A stretch of 64,000 bases of DNA, from positions 94,524-158,523 of the forward strand of contig NZ_JACKTY010000020.1 in the NCBI RefSeq assembly GCF_025822605.1, given 5' to 3'. Positions 53,318 to 62,198 of this stretch are shown piece by piece. The notes under the pieces were generated by a model that saw nothing but the letters and a program-made list of their open reading frames with translations, did no database searches and was not told the DNA's origin. How positions within the stretch are numbered: position 1 is the stretch's first letter; each line of letters starts with the position of its first letter. The translations under genes were made by a program, and so were the position numbers. The stretch comes from Mycolicibacterium komossense (GTDB lineage Bacteria; Actinomycetota; Actinomycetes; Mycobacteriales; Mycobacteriaceae).

Positions 53318-55273
53318 TTATTTGACGGACAGGTCGTAGACCGTGCTGCTGCCGATCGTCTGCGCGGCGAAGTTCTGCTTCACCCACTCGGTGATCTGGC
53401 TGGCCGCATTGTTGTCGTCACCGCCGGAGCCGGGTCCGCGCCCATGCTCGTTGCCGGCGATGAAGTAGTGCACCTGCCCCTGGCTGACGTAATGCTGGAA
53501 CTGAGCCAGCGTCGGCGACTCGTCGCCGCCACTGAAGCCACCGATCGCCATCACCGACGCTCCGGTGTTCAGCTCCAGGCTGCCCGCCAGGTGCGAACCC
53601 ACTGTCGCAGCGGCCCAACGGGTATCGCTGAGTGTCAGCAGCGACTCCAGCTGCGGTGACGACTGGTTCTGACCCCAACCACCGCCACCACCGGGCCCGC
53701 CGGGTCCACCCGGTCCACCGGGAGCCCCGAAGCCATCTCCGGCGCGGGCCGGACCCGACGTCGGCATGGGCCCACCGTGGCCGTTCAGCACCGTCTCGAC
53801 GGTGTAGGCGGCCGACCCGGCGAGTCCGAACAGCAACCCGGCCATCGCCAGCGCCGCGGTGTAGCGGCCCAGCTGGTGCCCGCCGACGATCAGGATCGCG
53901 GCGACGACGATCGCCCCGACGACCACCACCCACCGCAGCCATGGCAGCCATTCCGGGGTTCGGTTCAGTAGCACGAAGTTCCAGACTCCGGTGGCAACCA
54001 GCATGAGCGCCAACGCAATACGAGAGCTGCGGAACTGCCTGCCACGCCACAACTCGGCGACGGAGATCGCGACGACGCCGGCCACACCGGGCGCCAGTGC
54101 GATCGTGTAGTAGGGATGCATGATCCCCTTCATGAAGCTGAACACCACGACGCTCACGACCATCCAGCCGCCCCACAGCAGCAGGCCGGCCCTGGCCATG
54201 CTGGTCCGCGGCGCGCGCCGGGTGAACCACAGCCCGGCGAGCAGGCCGATCAGCGCGGCGGGCAGTAGCCAGGAGATCTCGGTGCCCATCGCCTGGCCGA
54301 ACATCCGGTAGAGACCGGTGTTGCCGCCGAACATCGCACCACCGGGCCCACCACCGCCAGGTTCGCCGGACGCACCCTGAGTCGGGTTGCCGTCACCGCC
54401 GAGCACGCGGCCGAGGCCGTTGTACCCCAAGGCGAGTTCGAGCAGGCTGTTGTCGGTGGACCCGCCGATGTACGGCCGGGAATCCTTGGGCCACAAGCTG
54501 ACCAGCGCGATGAACCAGCCGGCGGAGATCACCATGGCGACCAGGCCGACGAGCACGTCGCCGAGCCGCTTCCAGACGCTGCCGGGCACCGCGACCAGAA
54601 CCACCAGCGCCAGGGCAGGCATGACCAGGAACGCCTGCAGGAGCTTGGCCAAGAACGCGAAGCCCAGCGCAACGCCGGCGAGCGCGACCCAGCGGGTCGG
54701 CGAACCCTGCAGGGCCCGCACCACGCAGTAGCCGGCCAGGACCAGCAGCAGGACCAGCAGCGCATCCGGGTTGTTGAACCGGAACATCAACGCCGCCACC
54801 GGGGTCAGCGCCAGGGCCGCGCCGGCGAGCAGTCCGGCCCCTGGGCCGTTGGTACGTCGCACCGCACCGAAGAGAAGACCGACCGACGCGACGCCCATCA
54901 GCGCCTGCGGAACCAGCATGCTCCAGGCGTTGAAGCCGAACAGCCGGCCCGACAATGCCATCACCCACATGGCAGCTGGTGGCTTGTCGACGGTGATCGA
55001 GTTACCGGGATCCAGGGAGCCGAACAGCAGTGCCTTCCAGCTCTGTGTGCCCGCCTGGGCGGCCGCGGCGTAGAACTCGTTGGCCCAGCCGAGTGAACCC
55101 AGCGCCCACAGGTAGAGCACCGCGGTCACGGTCAGCAGGGCCAGCAACCCGGGTCGTTCCCAGCGTGGTCGGTCATCAGCGCCGAGCAGCCAGCGCGGAC
55201 CACGTTTGCGGCGCACAGCGACGTCCTCGGGGGCAACCGGGATGGTGGTCGCCGAATCTTGCATGGTGGTCAT
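53318..55273 (-). CDS. GT39-type membrane glycosyltransferase (ArnT/PMT-like)
   Basis: The 651-residue polytopic protein has at least eleven membrane helices (about 40-475) and an N-terminal outer loop with GWANEFYAAAAQAGTQSWKAL and the ITVDKPPAAMW segment typical of the ArnT-like family. A glycine/proline-rich hinge (GGPGGPGGPGGGGGWG, about 525-540) leads to an extracytoplasmic domain with SDTRWAAATVGSH, VMAIGGFSGGD and HYFIAGNE motifs. It should transfer a sugar from a polyprenyl-phosphate donor to a wall polymer, lipid or protein. It is a paralogue of the gene at 56606. Confidence 0.88.
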   Translation of the reverse strand: MTTMQDSATTIPVAPEDVAVRRKRGPRWLLGADDRPRWERPGLLALLTVTAVLYLWALGSLGWANEFYAAAAQAGTQSWKALLFGSLDPGNSITVDKPPAAMWVMALSGRLFGFNAWSMLVPQALMGVASVGLLFGAVRRTNGPGAGLLAGAALALTPVAALMFRFNNPDALLVLLLVLAGYCVVRALQGSPTRWVALAGVALGFAFLAKLLQAFLVMPALALVVLVAVPGSVWKRLGDVLVGLVAMVISAGWFIALVSLWPKDSRPYIGGSTDNSLLELALGYNGLGRVLGGDGNPTQGASGEPGGGGPGGAMFGGNTGLYRMFGQAMGTEISWLLPAALIGLLAGLWFTRRAPRTSMARAGLLLWGGWMVVSVVVFSFMKGIMHPYYTIALAPGVAGVVAISVAELWRGRQFRSSRIALALMLVATGVWNFVLLNRTPEWLPWLRWVVVVGAIVVAAILIVGGHQLGRYTAALAMAGLLFGLAGSAAYTVETVLNGHGGPMPTSGPARAGDGFGAPGGPGGPGGPGGGGGWGQNQSSPQLESLLTLSDTRWAAATVGSHLAGSLELNTGASVMAIGGFSGGDESPTLAQFQHYVSQGQVHYFIAGNEHGRGPGSGGDDNNAASQITEWVKQNFAAQTIGSSTVYDLSVK

Positions 55274-55283
55274 GATCAGTCCC

Positions 55284-56543
55284 TCAGTTCGAGTGTTGGG
55301 CAGTCCGGCGCGGGTGGAACACCCAGCCGCGCAGCAGGACGAAGCGGACGACGGTGGCCAGCAGATTGGCTCCCACCAGGACGATGACTTCCACTGCCCG
55401 GTGCGGGTCGGCGACGGTGTGCAGCAGAGCCAGCGCGCCGCTGGTCAGGCCGAGGCCGATCCCGAATACGACGAGACCCTCGAAGTGGTGCTTGGCGGCC
55501 CCGGTCCGGCCGCGCACCCCGAAGGTGTAGCGCCGGTTGGCGGCGGTGTTGGCGACCGCGGTGATCAGCAGTGCGACCAGGTTGGCGCCTTGGGCGCCGA
55601 GCGTTCCGCTCAGGACCAGGAACAACAGCAGGTAGGCAGCGGTGCTGGCGATACCGATGGCGGCGAAGTGCACCGCCTGACGCAGCATCGACCTCGGCGC
55701 GGACGCGGTATCGGAACCGAACTGGGCGGCAATCGCCGCGACGGGGATGTCGCCGGAGGCGAACCCCTTCAGCAGCCGGGCCACGCCTTTGAGGTCGGCG
55801 ACGGCGGTGGCGACGATGTCGACGCGGCTGTCGGGGTCGTCGATCCAGTCGACGGGCACCTCGTGGATGCGCAGCCCACTGCGTTCGGCGAGCACCAGCA
55901 GTTCGGTATCGAAGAACCAGCCGGTGTCGGAGACATGGGGCAGCAGACCGTGCGCGACGTCGGCGCGGATCGCCTTGAAACCGCACTGTGCGTCAGAGAA
56001 GCGGGCCGACAGCGTCGAACGCAGGATCAGGTTGTAGCAGCGCGAGATCACTTCCCGCTTAGCCCCGCGCACCACCCGCGAGCCCCGGGACAGGCGGGTG
56101 CCGATGGCCACGTCGGAGTGCCCGGAGATCAACGGCGCCACCAGCGGCAGCAGCGCCGCCAGATCGGTGGACAGGTCGACGTCCATGTAGGCCAGCACCG
56201 GCGCATCCGAGGTCGACCACACCGTGTGGAGCGCCCGGCCGCGACCCTTCTGCTCCAGTCGGCAGACCCGGACCTCGGCGAACTCCTCGGCCAGGCTGGC
56301 CGCGACCGCCGGGGTGGCGTCGATGCTGGCGTTGTCGGCGATGGTGATCCGGAAGGTGAACGGGAACTGATCGCTGAGGTGGCGATGCAGCCGGCGCACC
56401 GAATCCGCAAGGGCCACTTGCTCGTTGTAGACCGGGACGACGACGTCGAGCACGGGCACACCGGCCTGGACGGCGATGTGGGCGGCGTTGGGCCGCGCGG
56501 TGAAGCCGGGTGTCGTGGTTTCCGGCTCAAGTGTGATGGTCAT
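55284..56543 (-). CDS. GT2 polyprenyl-phosphate glycosyltransferase fused to GtrA domain
   Basis: From ATG 56543 the 419-residue protein has a GT2 domain (about 35-265) with VVPVYNE, the DxD in YMDVDLSTDL and an RGAKREVISRCYN loop, followed by a GtrA domain of four helices (about 285-405). The pair makes a polyprenyl-phosphate sugar on the inner face and flips it or presents it outside. It sits between two GT39 enzymes, which would use that donor, so the three form one pathway. The upstream extension to 56747 overlaps the next gene and is rejected. Confidence 0.9.
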   Translation of the reverse strand: MTITLEPETTTPGFTARPNAAHIAVQAGVPVLDVVVPVYNEQVALADSVRRLHRHLSDQFPFTFRITIADNASIDATPAVAASLAEEFAEVRVCRLEQKGRGRALHTVWSTSDAPVLAYMDVDLSTDLAALLPLVAPLISGHSDVAIGTRLSRGSRVVRGAKREVISRCYNLILRSTLSARFSDAQCGFKAIRADVAHGLLPHVSDTGWFFDTELLVLAERSGLRIHEVPVDWIDDPDSRVDIVATAVADLKGVARLLKGFASGDIPVAAIAAQFGSDTASAPRSMLRQAVHFAAIGIASTAAYLLLFLVLSGTLGAQGANLVALLITAVANTAANRRYTFGVRGRTGAAKHHFEGLVVFGIGLGLTSGALALLHTVADPHRAVEVIVLVGANLLATVVRFVLLRGWVFHPRRTAQHSN

Positions 56544-56605
56544 GTCTCCATCTTCGGTTCGTGCTGTGGGGGGGACGTTGGTAGTTGCTATGCGGCGGCT
56601 GTGAA

Positions 56606-58480
56606 TCATGCAGACAGGTCGTAGACCGTGACCCCGTCGACTGTCTTGGCCTGGAAGTTCGCCGAAACCCAGGCGCTGATCTCCTGTGCGACGTCCTTGC
56701 TGCCGCCCGACCCGGTGCCCTCGGACCCGCCGGGCCTGCCGCCCCACCCATGCATCAACGATTCGCCCACGAAGTAATGGATTCGGCCGGCGGCGACGTC
56801 AGCCTGGAATTCGGCCAGCGACGGCGCCGGATCGGTGCCGTTGAACCCGCCGATCGCCATCACCGGTGCACCCGTAGCCAGTTGGTAACCCGCGGCGTTG
56901 TTCGAGCCGACCGCAGCGGCCGCCCAGGTGTAGTCGGCGGCATCGGCGTTCACCAGAGCGACCAGCTCGGCGCCGGGCTTGCTGGCGTCCAGGAATCCCG
57001 GCGGCCCGCCGAACCCCGCCGACGGTCCGGCAGACGGAATGGCACCGTGATGCGGGGTTGCAGCGGTGGCGATCGAATAGGCCGCAGGCGCGGCCAGGCC
57101 CGCGACGAGCGCCACCGCTGCCAGCACCCGCACCACCGAGGGAGCCAACCGGCCGATCACGAGCATCAGCAGGCCCGCGGCCAGGCCGACCACCAGTACC
57201 GTCCAGCGCAGCCACGGCAGCCATTCCGAATTGTGTTTGAGGACAATGAAACCCAACACAGCAGTGATGAGGACCATCCCCGCCAGCGTGGTCGCCGCCC
57301 GGATATCGGCCCGCCGGCGCCACAGCAGGGCGGTGCCGGTGGCCAGGCTCGCCGCAATGGCCGGGGCCAGTGCCACGGTGTAGTAGGGATGCATGATGCC
57401 GCTCATATAGCTGAACACCACCGCGGTGACCAGCAGCCAACTGCCCCACAGCAGCAGTGCCGCCCTGGTGCGATCGGTCCGCGGCGCCCGCCACGTGATG
57501 CATACGCCGGCGACGGTGGCGATCAGCGCGGCCGGCAGCAGCCAGCTGATCTGACCGGCCATCTCACCACCCAGGAGCCTGGCCCAACCGACGTCGAAGT
57601 TGAGGTTGCCCAGTCCGCCGGTTTCGTTACCCGTCAAGCGGCCGAGACCGTTGTAGCCGAGAGCCAGCTCGAGTATCGAATTATGTTGTGAGCCGCCGAT
57701 ATACGGTCGCGCTGAGGCCGGCCAGACGGCGACCAGGACCAGATACCAGCCCGCCGAGACCACCAGCGCGGCTCCCCCGGCGAGCATGCGCATCAGCCGA
57801 CTGCGCCAGGACAGGTCCGCGGCGAGCAGGAACACCAATGCGAAACCCGGTGCGACGAGGAACGCCTGCAGCATCTTGGCCAGGAATCCGACACCGATGG
57901 CCAGGCCGGCCAACGGCATCCACCACGCGCTGCTGGTGGCATCGAGGGCGCGCAGCACGCAGTAGGCCGCCGCCACCAGGCTCAGCACGAGAAGTGCGTC
58001 GGGATTGTTGAAACGGAACATCAGGGCCGCCGCCGGCGTCAGCGCCAGAACGGCACCGGCGAGCAGGGCCGCGCGCGGCCCGGACACCCGTCGCACCGCG
58101 GCGTAGAGGACGCCCACCGCAGCCACCCCGAACAGCGCCTGCGGCACCAGCATGCTCCACGAGTTGAAACCGAACAACCGGGCCGAAATACCCATCACCC
58201 ACAGCGCACCAGGCGTCTTGTCCACGGTGATGGCATTGGCCGCATCGCTCGACCCGAACAGCAGCGCCGTCCAGTTCTGGGAGCCGGCCTGCACCGCCGC
58301 GGCGTAGAAGCTGTTGGCCCAGCCGCTGGCGCCGAGATTCCACAGGTACAGCAGACCCGTACCGGCGAGCAGGGCGACGACCGCCGCAATCTCGCGGAGT
58401 CGGGCCGGCGTAGGCGGTAGCTCGGCAAAATCCAGGACGCCGGTGGCGGTCGCAGGACTGGCTGGCGCAGTGATCGTCAC
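56606..58480 (-). CDS. GT39-type membrane glycosyltransferase (ArnT/PMT-like), second copy
   Basis: The 624-residue protein has the same architecture as the product at 53318: about eleven helices, FYAAAVQAGSQNWTALLFGSSD and AITVDKTPGALW in the first loop, RPYIGGSQHNSILELALGYNGLGR, and a C-terminal outer domain with VMAIGGFNGTD and HYFVGE. The long Gly/Pro hinge of the first copy is shorter here. The two copies may act on different acceptors with the donor made by the GT2-GtrA protein. The start ATG is 46 bp after the histidine kinase stop. Confidence 0.88.
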   Translation of the reverse strand: MTITAPASPATATGVLDFAELPPTPARLREIAAVVALLAGTGLLYLWNLGASGWANSFYAAAVQAGSQNWTALLFGSSDAANAITVDKTPGALWVMGISARLFGFNSWSMLVPQALFGVAAVGVLYAAVRRVSGPRAALLAGAVLALTPAAALMFRFNNPDALLVLSLVAAAYCVLRALDATSSAWWMPLAGLAIGVGFLAKMLQAFLVAPGFALVFLLAADLSWRSRLMRMLAGGAALVVSAGWYLVLVAVWPASARPYIGGSQHNSILELALGYNGLGRLTGNETGGLGNLNFDVGWARLLGGEMAGQISWLLPAALIATVAGVCITWRAPRTDRTRAALLLWGSWLLVTAVVFSYMSGIMHPYYTVALAPAIAASLATGTALLWRRRADIRAATTLAGMVLITAVLGFIVLKHNSEWLPWLRWTVLVVGLAAGLLMLVIGRLAPSVVRVLAAVALVAGLAAPAAYSIATAATPHHGAIPSAGPSAGFGGPPGFLDASKPGAELVALVNADAADYTWAAAAVGSNNAAGYQLATGAPVMAIGGFNGTDPAPSLAEFQADVAAGRIHYFVGESLMHGWGGRPGGSEGTGSGGSKDVAQEISAWVSANFQAKTVDGVTVYDLSA

Positions 58481-58525
58481 TCTATCCAGAGTGGCCGACC
58501 AAAATTGCCCCGAGATGGGTAGTTG

Positions 58526-60040
58526 CTATGCGCCACCTGTGAAGGGCAGTCGCACGACGAACTCGGTATCGCCGGGGACACTGCGCACGACGATCGTGCC
58601 GTGGTGGGCTCTGACCACGGCGGCGACGATCGACAGCCCGAGCCCGGTGCCGCCGGCCCGGCGGGATCGGGAGGTATCGCCTCGGGTGAACCGCTCGAAC
58701 ACCTCGGACTGCAGCTCGGGTGGGACGCCGGGACCGTCGTCGGCGACCCGCAGCAGGACACCTTCGGTGTCGGTCGACAGCGCCACGGTCACCGTCGTGC
58801 CCGGCCCGGTATGTGAGCGCGCGTTGGCAAGCAGATTGGCCAGCACCTGATGCAGCCTGGCCCCGTCGCCGGTGACCAGCACCGGTTCGTCGGGCAGGTC
58901 GAGATTCCACTGGTGATCGGGTCCTGCGATGTGCGCGTCGCTGACGGCATCGACAGCCAGCTGGGAAAGATCGACCTGCTCACGTTCCAGTGGCCGCCCG
59001 GAATCCAGGCGCGCCAAGAGCAGCAGGTCCTCGACGAGCCGGGTCATCCGCTGCGCCTCGGATTGCACGCGGCCCATCGCATGGGCCACCTCGTCGGGCA
59101 TTTCGTCGCGTCGGCGCTGCGCCAGTTCGGTGTACCCGCGGATGGCCGTCAGCGGGGTGCGCAGTTCATGGCTGGCGTCGGCGACGAATTGGCGGACCCT
59201 GGTCTCGCTGGCCTGGCGCGTCGAGAGGGCCGCCGAGATGTGGTCGAGCATCCGGTTGAGGGCAGATCCCATCTGTCCGACCTCGGTACTGGGGTTGGCG
59301 TCGCGCTCGGGCACGCGCACCGGCAGCGTCACCTCGCCGCGATCCAGGGGGAGCCCGGCGACCTGTGCTGCAGTGGCGGCGACACGGGTCAGCGGCGCCA
59401 GCGCGCGACGGATGACGACGATGCCCACGGTCGTCGCGGCCAGTAGGGCAACGGCGGCCACCACGGCGAAGATGACCAGCACCCGGAACATCGTCTCGTC
59501 GACGTCGGAGAGCGGCAGCCCGGAGACGATGACCTCGCCGAGGCGGTTGACAGTGGCCATCAGCCGGTAGCGGCCGAGGCCGTCGAGATCCCTGGTGACC
59601 GGGCGGTCGCGCGGAGTGATGGCGGCGACCTGGGTCTGGGCCGCCTGCGACAGGCCTTCTCGAGCGCCCAAGCGGGTGAGCACCCCGGCCTGCATGGTGT
59701 GGTCGTAGGTGATCACGGCCGCCACCAGACCGACCGGTTGCCCGGGCGCATCCAGGAACTCGGGGCCAGGGCCGGGCCGGCGGATGGGCCCGCTGCCATC
59801 TGGGCGGGGCGGCGGCGGCGGGTATCCGGAGATCATCGCCGAACGCCGGGCGGCATCGACCAGTTGCCCGTCGAGCTGATGGACCAGGTACTGACTCAAC
59901 GCCAGTTCGGTGCCCGCACCGATGGCGATGCAGACCAGCGCGAGCAACAGGACCTGCCCGCTGAGCAGCCTGGTCCGCAACGACCAGGTGCTGGGCCGGG
60001 ACCAAATGCTGTGTGATCTGACGGGGTGCTCGGCCTCCAT
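58526..60040 (-). CDS. tcrY: Two-component sensor histidine kinase (TcrY-like)
   Basis: The 504-residue kinase has two membrane helices (about 25-50 and 187-211), an extracytoplasmic sensor loop with a proline tract (YPPPPPRPDG), a HAMP domain (about 212-270), His291 in ASHELRTPLTAIRGY and an ATPase domain with N-box, DDGPGVPPE and GTGLGLSIVAAVV. It lies downstream of its response regulator with 6 bp between. The symbol rests on order with the alkyl-sulfatase gene as in Rv3762c-Rv3765c. The first proline-rich loop might sense envelope stress. Confidence 0.85.
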   Translation of the reverse strand: MEAEHPVRSHSIWSRPSTWSLRTRLLSGQVLLLALVCIAIGAGTELALSQYLVHQLDGQLVDAARRSAMISGYPPPPPRPDGSGPIRRPGPGPEFLDAPGQPVGLVAAVITYDHTMQAGVLTRLGAREGLSQAAQTQVAAITPRDRPVTRDLDGLGRYRLMATVNRLGEVIVSGLPLSDVDETMFRVLVIFAVVAAVALLAATTVGIVVIRRALAPLTRVAATAAQVAGLPLDRGEVTLPVRVPERDANPSTEVGQMGSALNRMLDHISAALSTRQASETRVRQFVADASHELRTPLTAIRGYTELAQRRRDEMPDEVAHAMGRVQSEAQRMTRLVEDLLLLARLDSGRPLEREQVDLSQLAVDAVSDAHIAGPDHQWNLDLPDEPVLVTGDGARLHQVLANLLANARSHTGPGTTVTVALSTDTEGVLLRVADDGPGVPPELQSEVFERFTRGDTSRSRRAGGTGLGLSIVAAVVRAHHGTIVVRSVPGDTEFVVRLPFTGGA

Positions 60041-60046
60041 CAGTCC

Positions 60047-60778
60047 TCAGGCGGCCGGCTTGAGGACATAGCCGGCCCCACGCAGCGTATGGATCATGGG
60101 AGCTCGCCCGTTGTCGATCTTCTTCCGCAGATAGGAGATGTAGAGCTCGACGATGTTGGACCGGCCGCCGAAGTCGTAACTCCAGACGCGGTCGAGGATC
60201 TGCGCCTTCGACAGCACCCGCTTGGCGTTGCGCATCATGAACCGCAGCAGTTCGAATTCGGTCGACGTCAGGGTGATGAGGTCACCTCCGCGTCGCACCT
60301 CGTGGCTGTCCTCGTCGAGGACGAGGTCGCCGACGACGATCTGGGCGCCGCTGTCCTCGGTGGTGACACCGGTACGACGCAGCAGCGCCCGCAACCGCAG
60401 CACCACCTCCTCGATGCTGAACGGCTTGGTGACGTAGTCGTCGCCGCCCGCGGTCAGCCCGGCGATCCGGTCTTCGACGGCATCCTTGGCGGTCAACAGG
60501 AGCACCGGCAGGTGCGGGTTCTGTTCGCGCAGTTTGCGCAGCACTTCCAGGCCGCTCATATCCGGCAGCATCACATCCAGCACGACGGCGTCGGGCCGGG
60601 CGGTTTTCGCCGACGCGATCGCGGCGTTACCGTCGGCTGCGGTGGTGATGTTCCAGCCTTCGTAACGGAGCGCCATCGACACCATCTCGGCCAGCACGGC
60701 TTCGTCGTCGACGACCAGCACACCGATCGGGTTACCGTCAGCACGGCGCATCACAATTCTCTCGGCAGCTCCAGGCAT
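60047..60778 (-). CDS. tcrX: OmpR-family response regulator (TcrX-like)
   Basis: The 243-residue regulator has a receiver domain with VVDDE, phospho-acceptor Asp68 in VVLDVMLPD and Lys in TKPFS, and an OmpR winged helix with LTSTEFELLRFMM and RGAGYVLK. The start is ATG 60778 (or 60781 next to it), with GGGAG upstream. It pairs with the kinase 6 bp downstream and is divergent from the Gly-rich exported protein gene, so the 145 bp between are the likely binding region. Genes further along the operon direction encode the glycosyltransferases. Confidence 0.87.
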   Translation of the reverse strand: MPGAAERIVMRRADGNPIGVLVVDDEAVLAEMVSMALRYEGWNITTAADGNAAIASAKTARPDAVVLDVMLPDMSGLEVLRKLREQNPHLPVLLLTAKDAVEDRIAGLTAGGDDYVTKPFSIEEVVLRLRALLRRTGVTTEDSGAQIVVGDLVLDEDSHEVRRGGDLITLTSTEFELLRFMMRNAKRVLSKAQILDRVWSYDFGGRSNIVELYISYLRKKIDNGRAPMIHTLRGAGYVLKPAA

Positions 60779-60923
60779 CATGGCTCCCAGTATTCGGGTG
60801 CGGAGTTGGCCGTCCCTGTGTCGATCCTATGCGCGCGCTGTGAATCCGACGGCACAACGCAGACATACGGCACACAGACTTCTCACACAGCGGGCTCACA
60901 GCGAAGGCCGTCACGGTGGTGCC
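60779..60923. promoter_or_regulatory. Divergent promoter region with CACA-type repeats
   Basis: The region carries repeated motifs: CGGCACA at 60850 and 60868, and CTCACA at 60882 and 60895 (13-bp period). OmpR-family regulators bind direct repeats, so these are candidate response-regulator boxes near the start of the gene at 60924. The spacing is not the usual 10-11 bp, hence low confidence. Confidence 0.3.
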
Positions 60924-61442
60924 ATGGACTCATCTGTGGAGACCGACACTCCTCACGCGACCGAACCGGTGTGGGGCGCCCCTACGCCAGGATCCGCGCA
61001 CTGGTCGAGGAACAAGACGGTGGCCGCCGTCGGAATCGCAGTGGTATTGGCCGCCGGTGGCGCCGCTGTCATCGACGCCGCCGACAGTGGGCGCTCGGGA
61101 CCCGGCTTCGGCGGACCAGGCGGCGGACCAGGCTTCGGTCCGGGGGGCCCTGGCGGCGGGCCCTGGGGCGGCGGGGGAATGGCGGATGCCCTGCACGGCG
61201 AGTTCGTGGTGTCCGACGGACACGGTGGTTTCACCACCCAGCTCACCCAGACCGGCACGGTCACCGAAATTTCGGATGCCACGATCACTGCCCGCAGCGA
61301 TGACGGTTTCACCCAGTCGTACCTCATCAACGCCGGCACCCGCCGCGGCCGGGTACCGCTGGAGGCGGGTAGCACGGCCACCATCAAGGCAACCACCTCC
61401 GATGGCAGCACCACCGCGACGTCGATCACCCCCGGGCGCTAG
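60924..61442 (+). CDS. Anchored exported Gly-rich protein with DUF5666-like domain
   Basis: From ATG 60924 the 172-residue protein has a hydrophilic head (1-28), a membrane helix (about 32-50), a Gly/Pro/Phe-rich hinge (GPGFGGPGGGPGFGPGG, about 58-83) and a beta domain with GTVTEISDATITARSDDG and ATIKATTSDGSTTATSI. The beta domain resembles that of the gene at 29925, and the hinge resembles the one in the GT39 enzyme at 53318. It is divergent from the response regulator, a common place for a target gene. Function unknown. Confidence 0.72.
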   Translation: MDSSVETDTPHATEPVWGAPTPGSAHWSRNKTVAAVGIAVVLAAGGAAVIDAADSGRSGPGFGGPGGGPGFGPGGPGGGPWGGGGMADALHGEFVVSDGHGGFTTQLTQTGTVTEISDATITARSDDGFTQSYLINAGTRRGRVPLEAGSTATIKATTSDGSTTATSITPGR

Positions 61443-61451
61443 ATTGCCTGC

Positions 61452-62198
61452 ATGACAGTTGTTCTGGTGCACGGAAATCCGGAGACCGCCGCGATCTGGG
61501 GACCGCTGATCACCGAACTCGGCCGCGATGACGTCGTGTGTCTGTCTCCGCCCGGCTTCGGCGCACCGCTGCCCGACGACTTTCCCGCCACCCACGTGGC
61601 ATACCGCGATTGGCTCGTTGCGGCGCTCGCCGAGTTCGACGAGCCGGTCGACGTGGTCGGTCACGACTGGGGTGGCGGGCACGTGCTGACGGCGGTGATG
61701 GAGCGCCCGGAGCTGGTGCACAGCTGGGTCAGCGACGTCGTCGGACTCTTCGACGAGGAATACGTGTGGCACGACCTGGCGCAGGTGTGGCAGACGCCGG
61801 GTGCCGGTGAGGAACTGGTCGAAACGATGTCCGCGGGCACCGTCGCCGAACGCGCGCAAGCACTGAGCGCCTTGGGTATTCCCCTGGACGTCGCCACCGA
61901 GCTGGCCGCCGCGGCGGGGCCGCAGATGAACCGCGCGATCCTGGCGCTGTACCGTTCCGCGACTGCGCCCGTGGTCCATGAACTCGGCCGCAACCTCGCC
62001 CGGGCGGCGACTCGACCCGGCCTTGCGGTGCTGGCCGCCGAGGACACCTACGTCGGTACCGAGGAGATGCGGCGACGCGCCGCGGCCCGGGCCGGTGCCC
62101 GCGTCGAGGTGCTCGAAGGCCTCGGGCACTGGTGGATGCTGCAGGACCCGGCGCGTGGCGCGGGCATGCTCACCCGGTTCTGGGGATCCCTGGCTTGA
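61452..62198 (+). CDS. Alpha/beta hydrolase (haloalkane dehalogenase/epoxide hydrolase type)
   Basis: The 248-residue protein starts TVVLVHGNPETAAIW with the oxyanion-hole HGNP motif and has the nucleophile Asp72 in VGHDWGGG, the Asp nucleophile typical of dehalogenases and epoxide hydrolases rather than a Ser. The acid is probably in LAAEDTYVG and the base His in GLGHWWM near 226. The ATG lies 9 bp after the preceding stop, so it may be in an operon with the Gly-rich protein gene. Its 3' end overlaps the convergent HAD gene by 29 bp. Confidence 0.85.
   Translation: MTVVLVHGNPETAAIWGPLITELGRDDVVCLSPPGFGAPLPDDFPATHVAYRDWLVAALAEFDEPVDVVGHDWGGGHVLTAVMERPELVHSWVSDVVGLFDEEYVWHDLAQVWQTPGAGEELVETMSAGTVAERAQALSALGIPLDVATELAAAAGPQMNRAILALYRSATAPVVHELGRNLARAATRPGLAVLAAEDTYVGTEEMRRRAAARAGARVEVLEGLGHWWMLQDPARGAGMLTRFWGSLA

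Noticed and set aside
51899..53659. Open frame of 586 codons on the plus strand
   Set aside because: It lies wholly antisense to the alkyl sulfatase and GT39 genes, has no domain and is rich in His, Arg, Gly and Asp, the usual shadow of a GC-rich gene.
55206..56624. Open frame of 472 codons on the plus strand
   Set aside because: It is antisense to the GT2-GtrA gene with shadow composition; the minus-strand protein has clear catalytic motifs.
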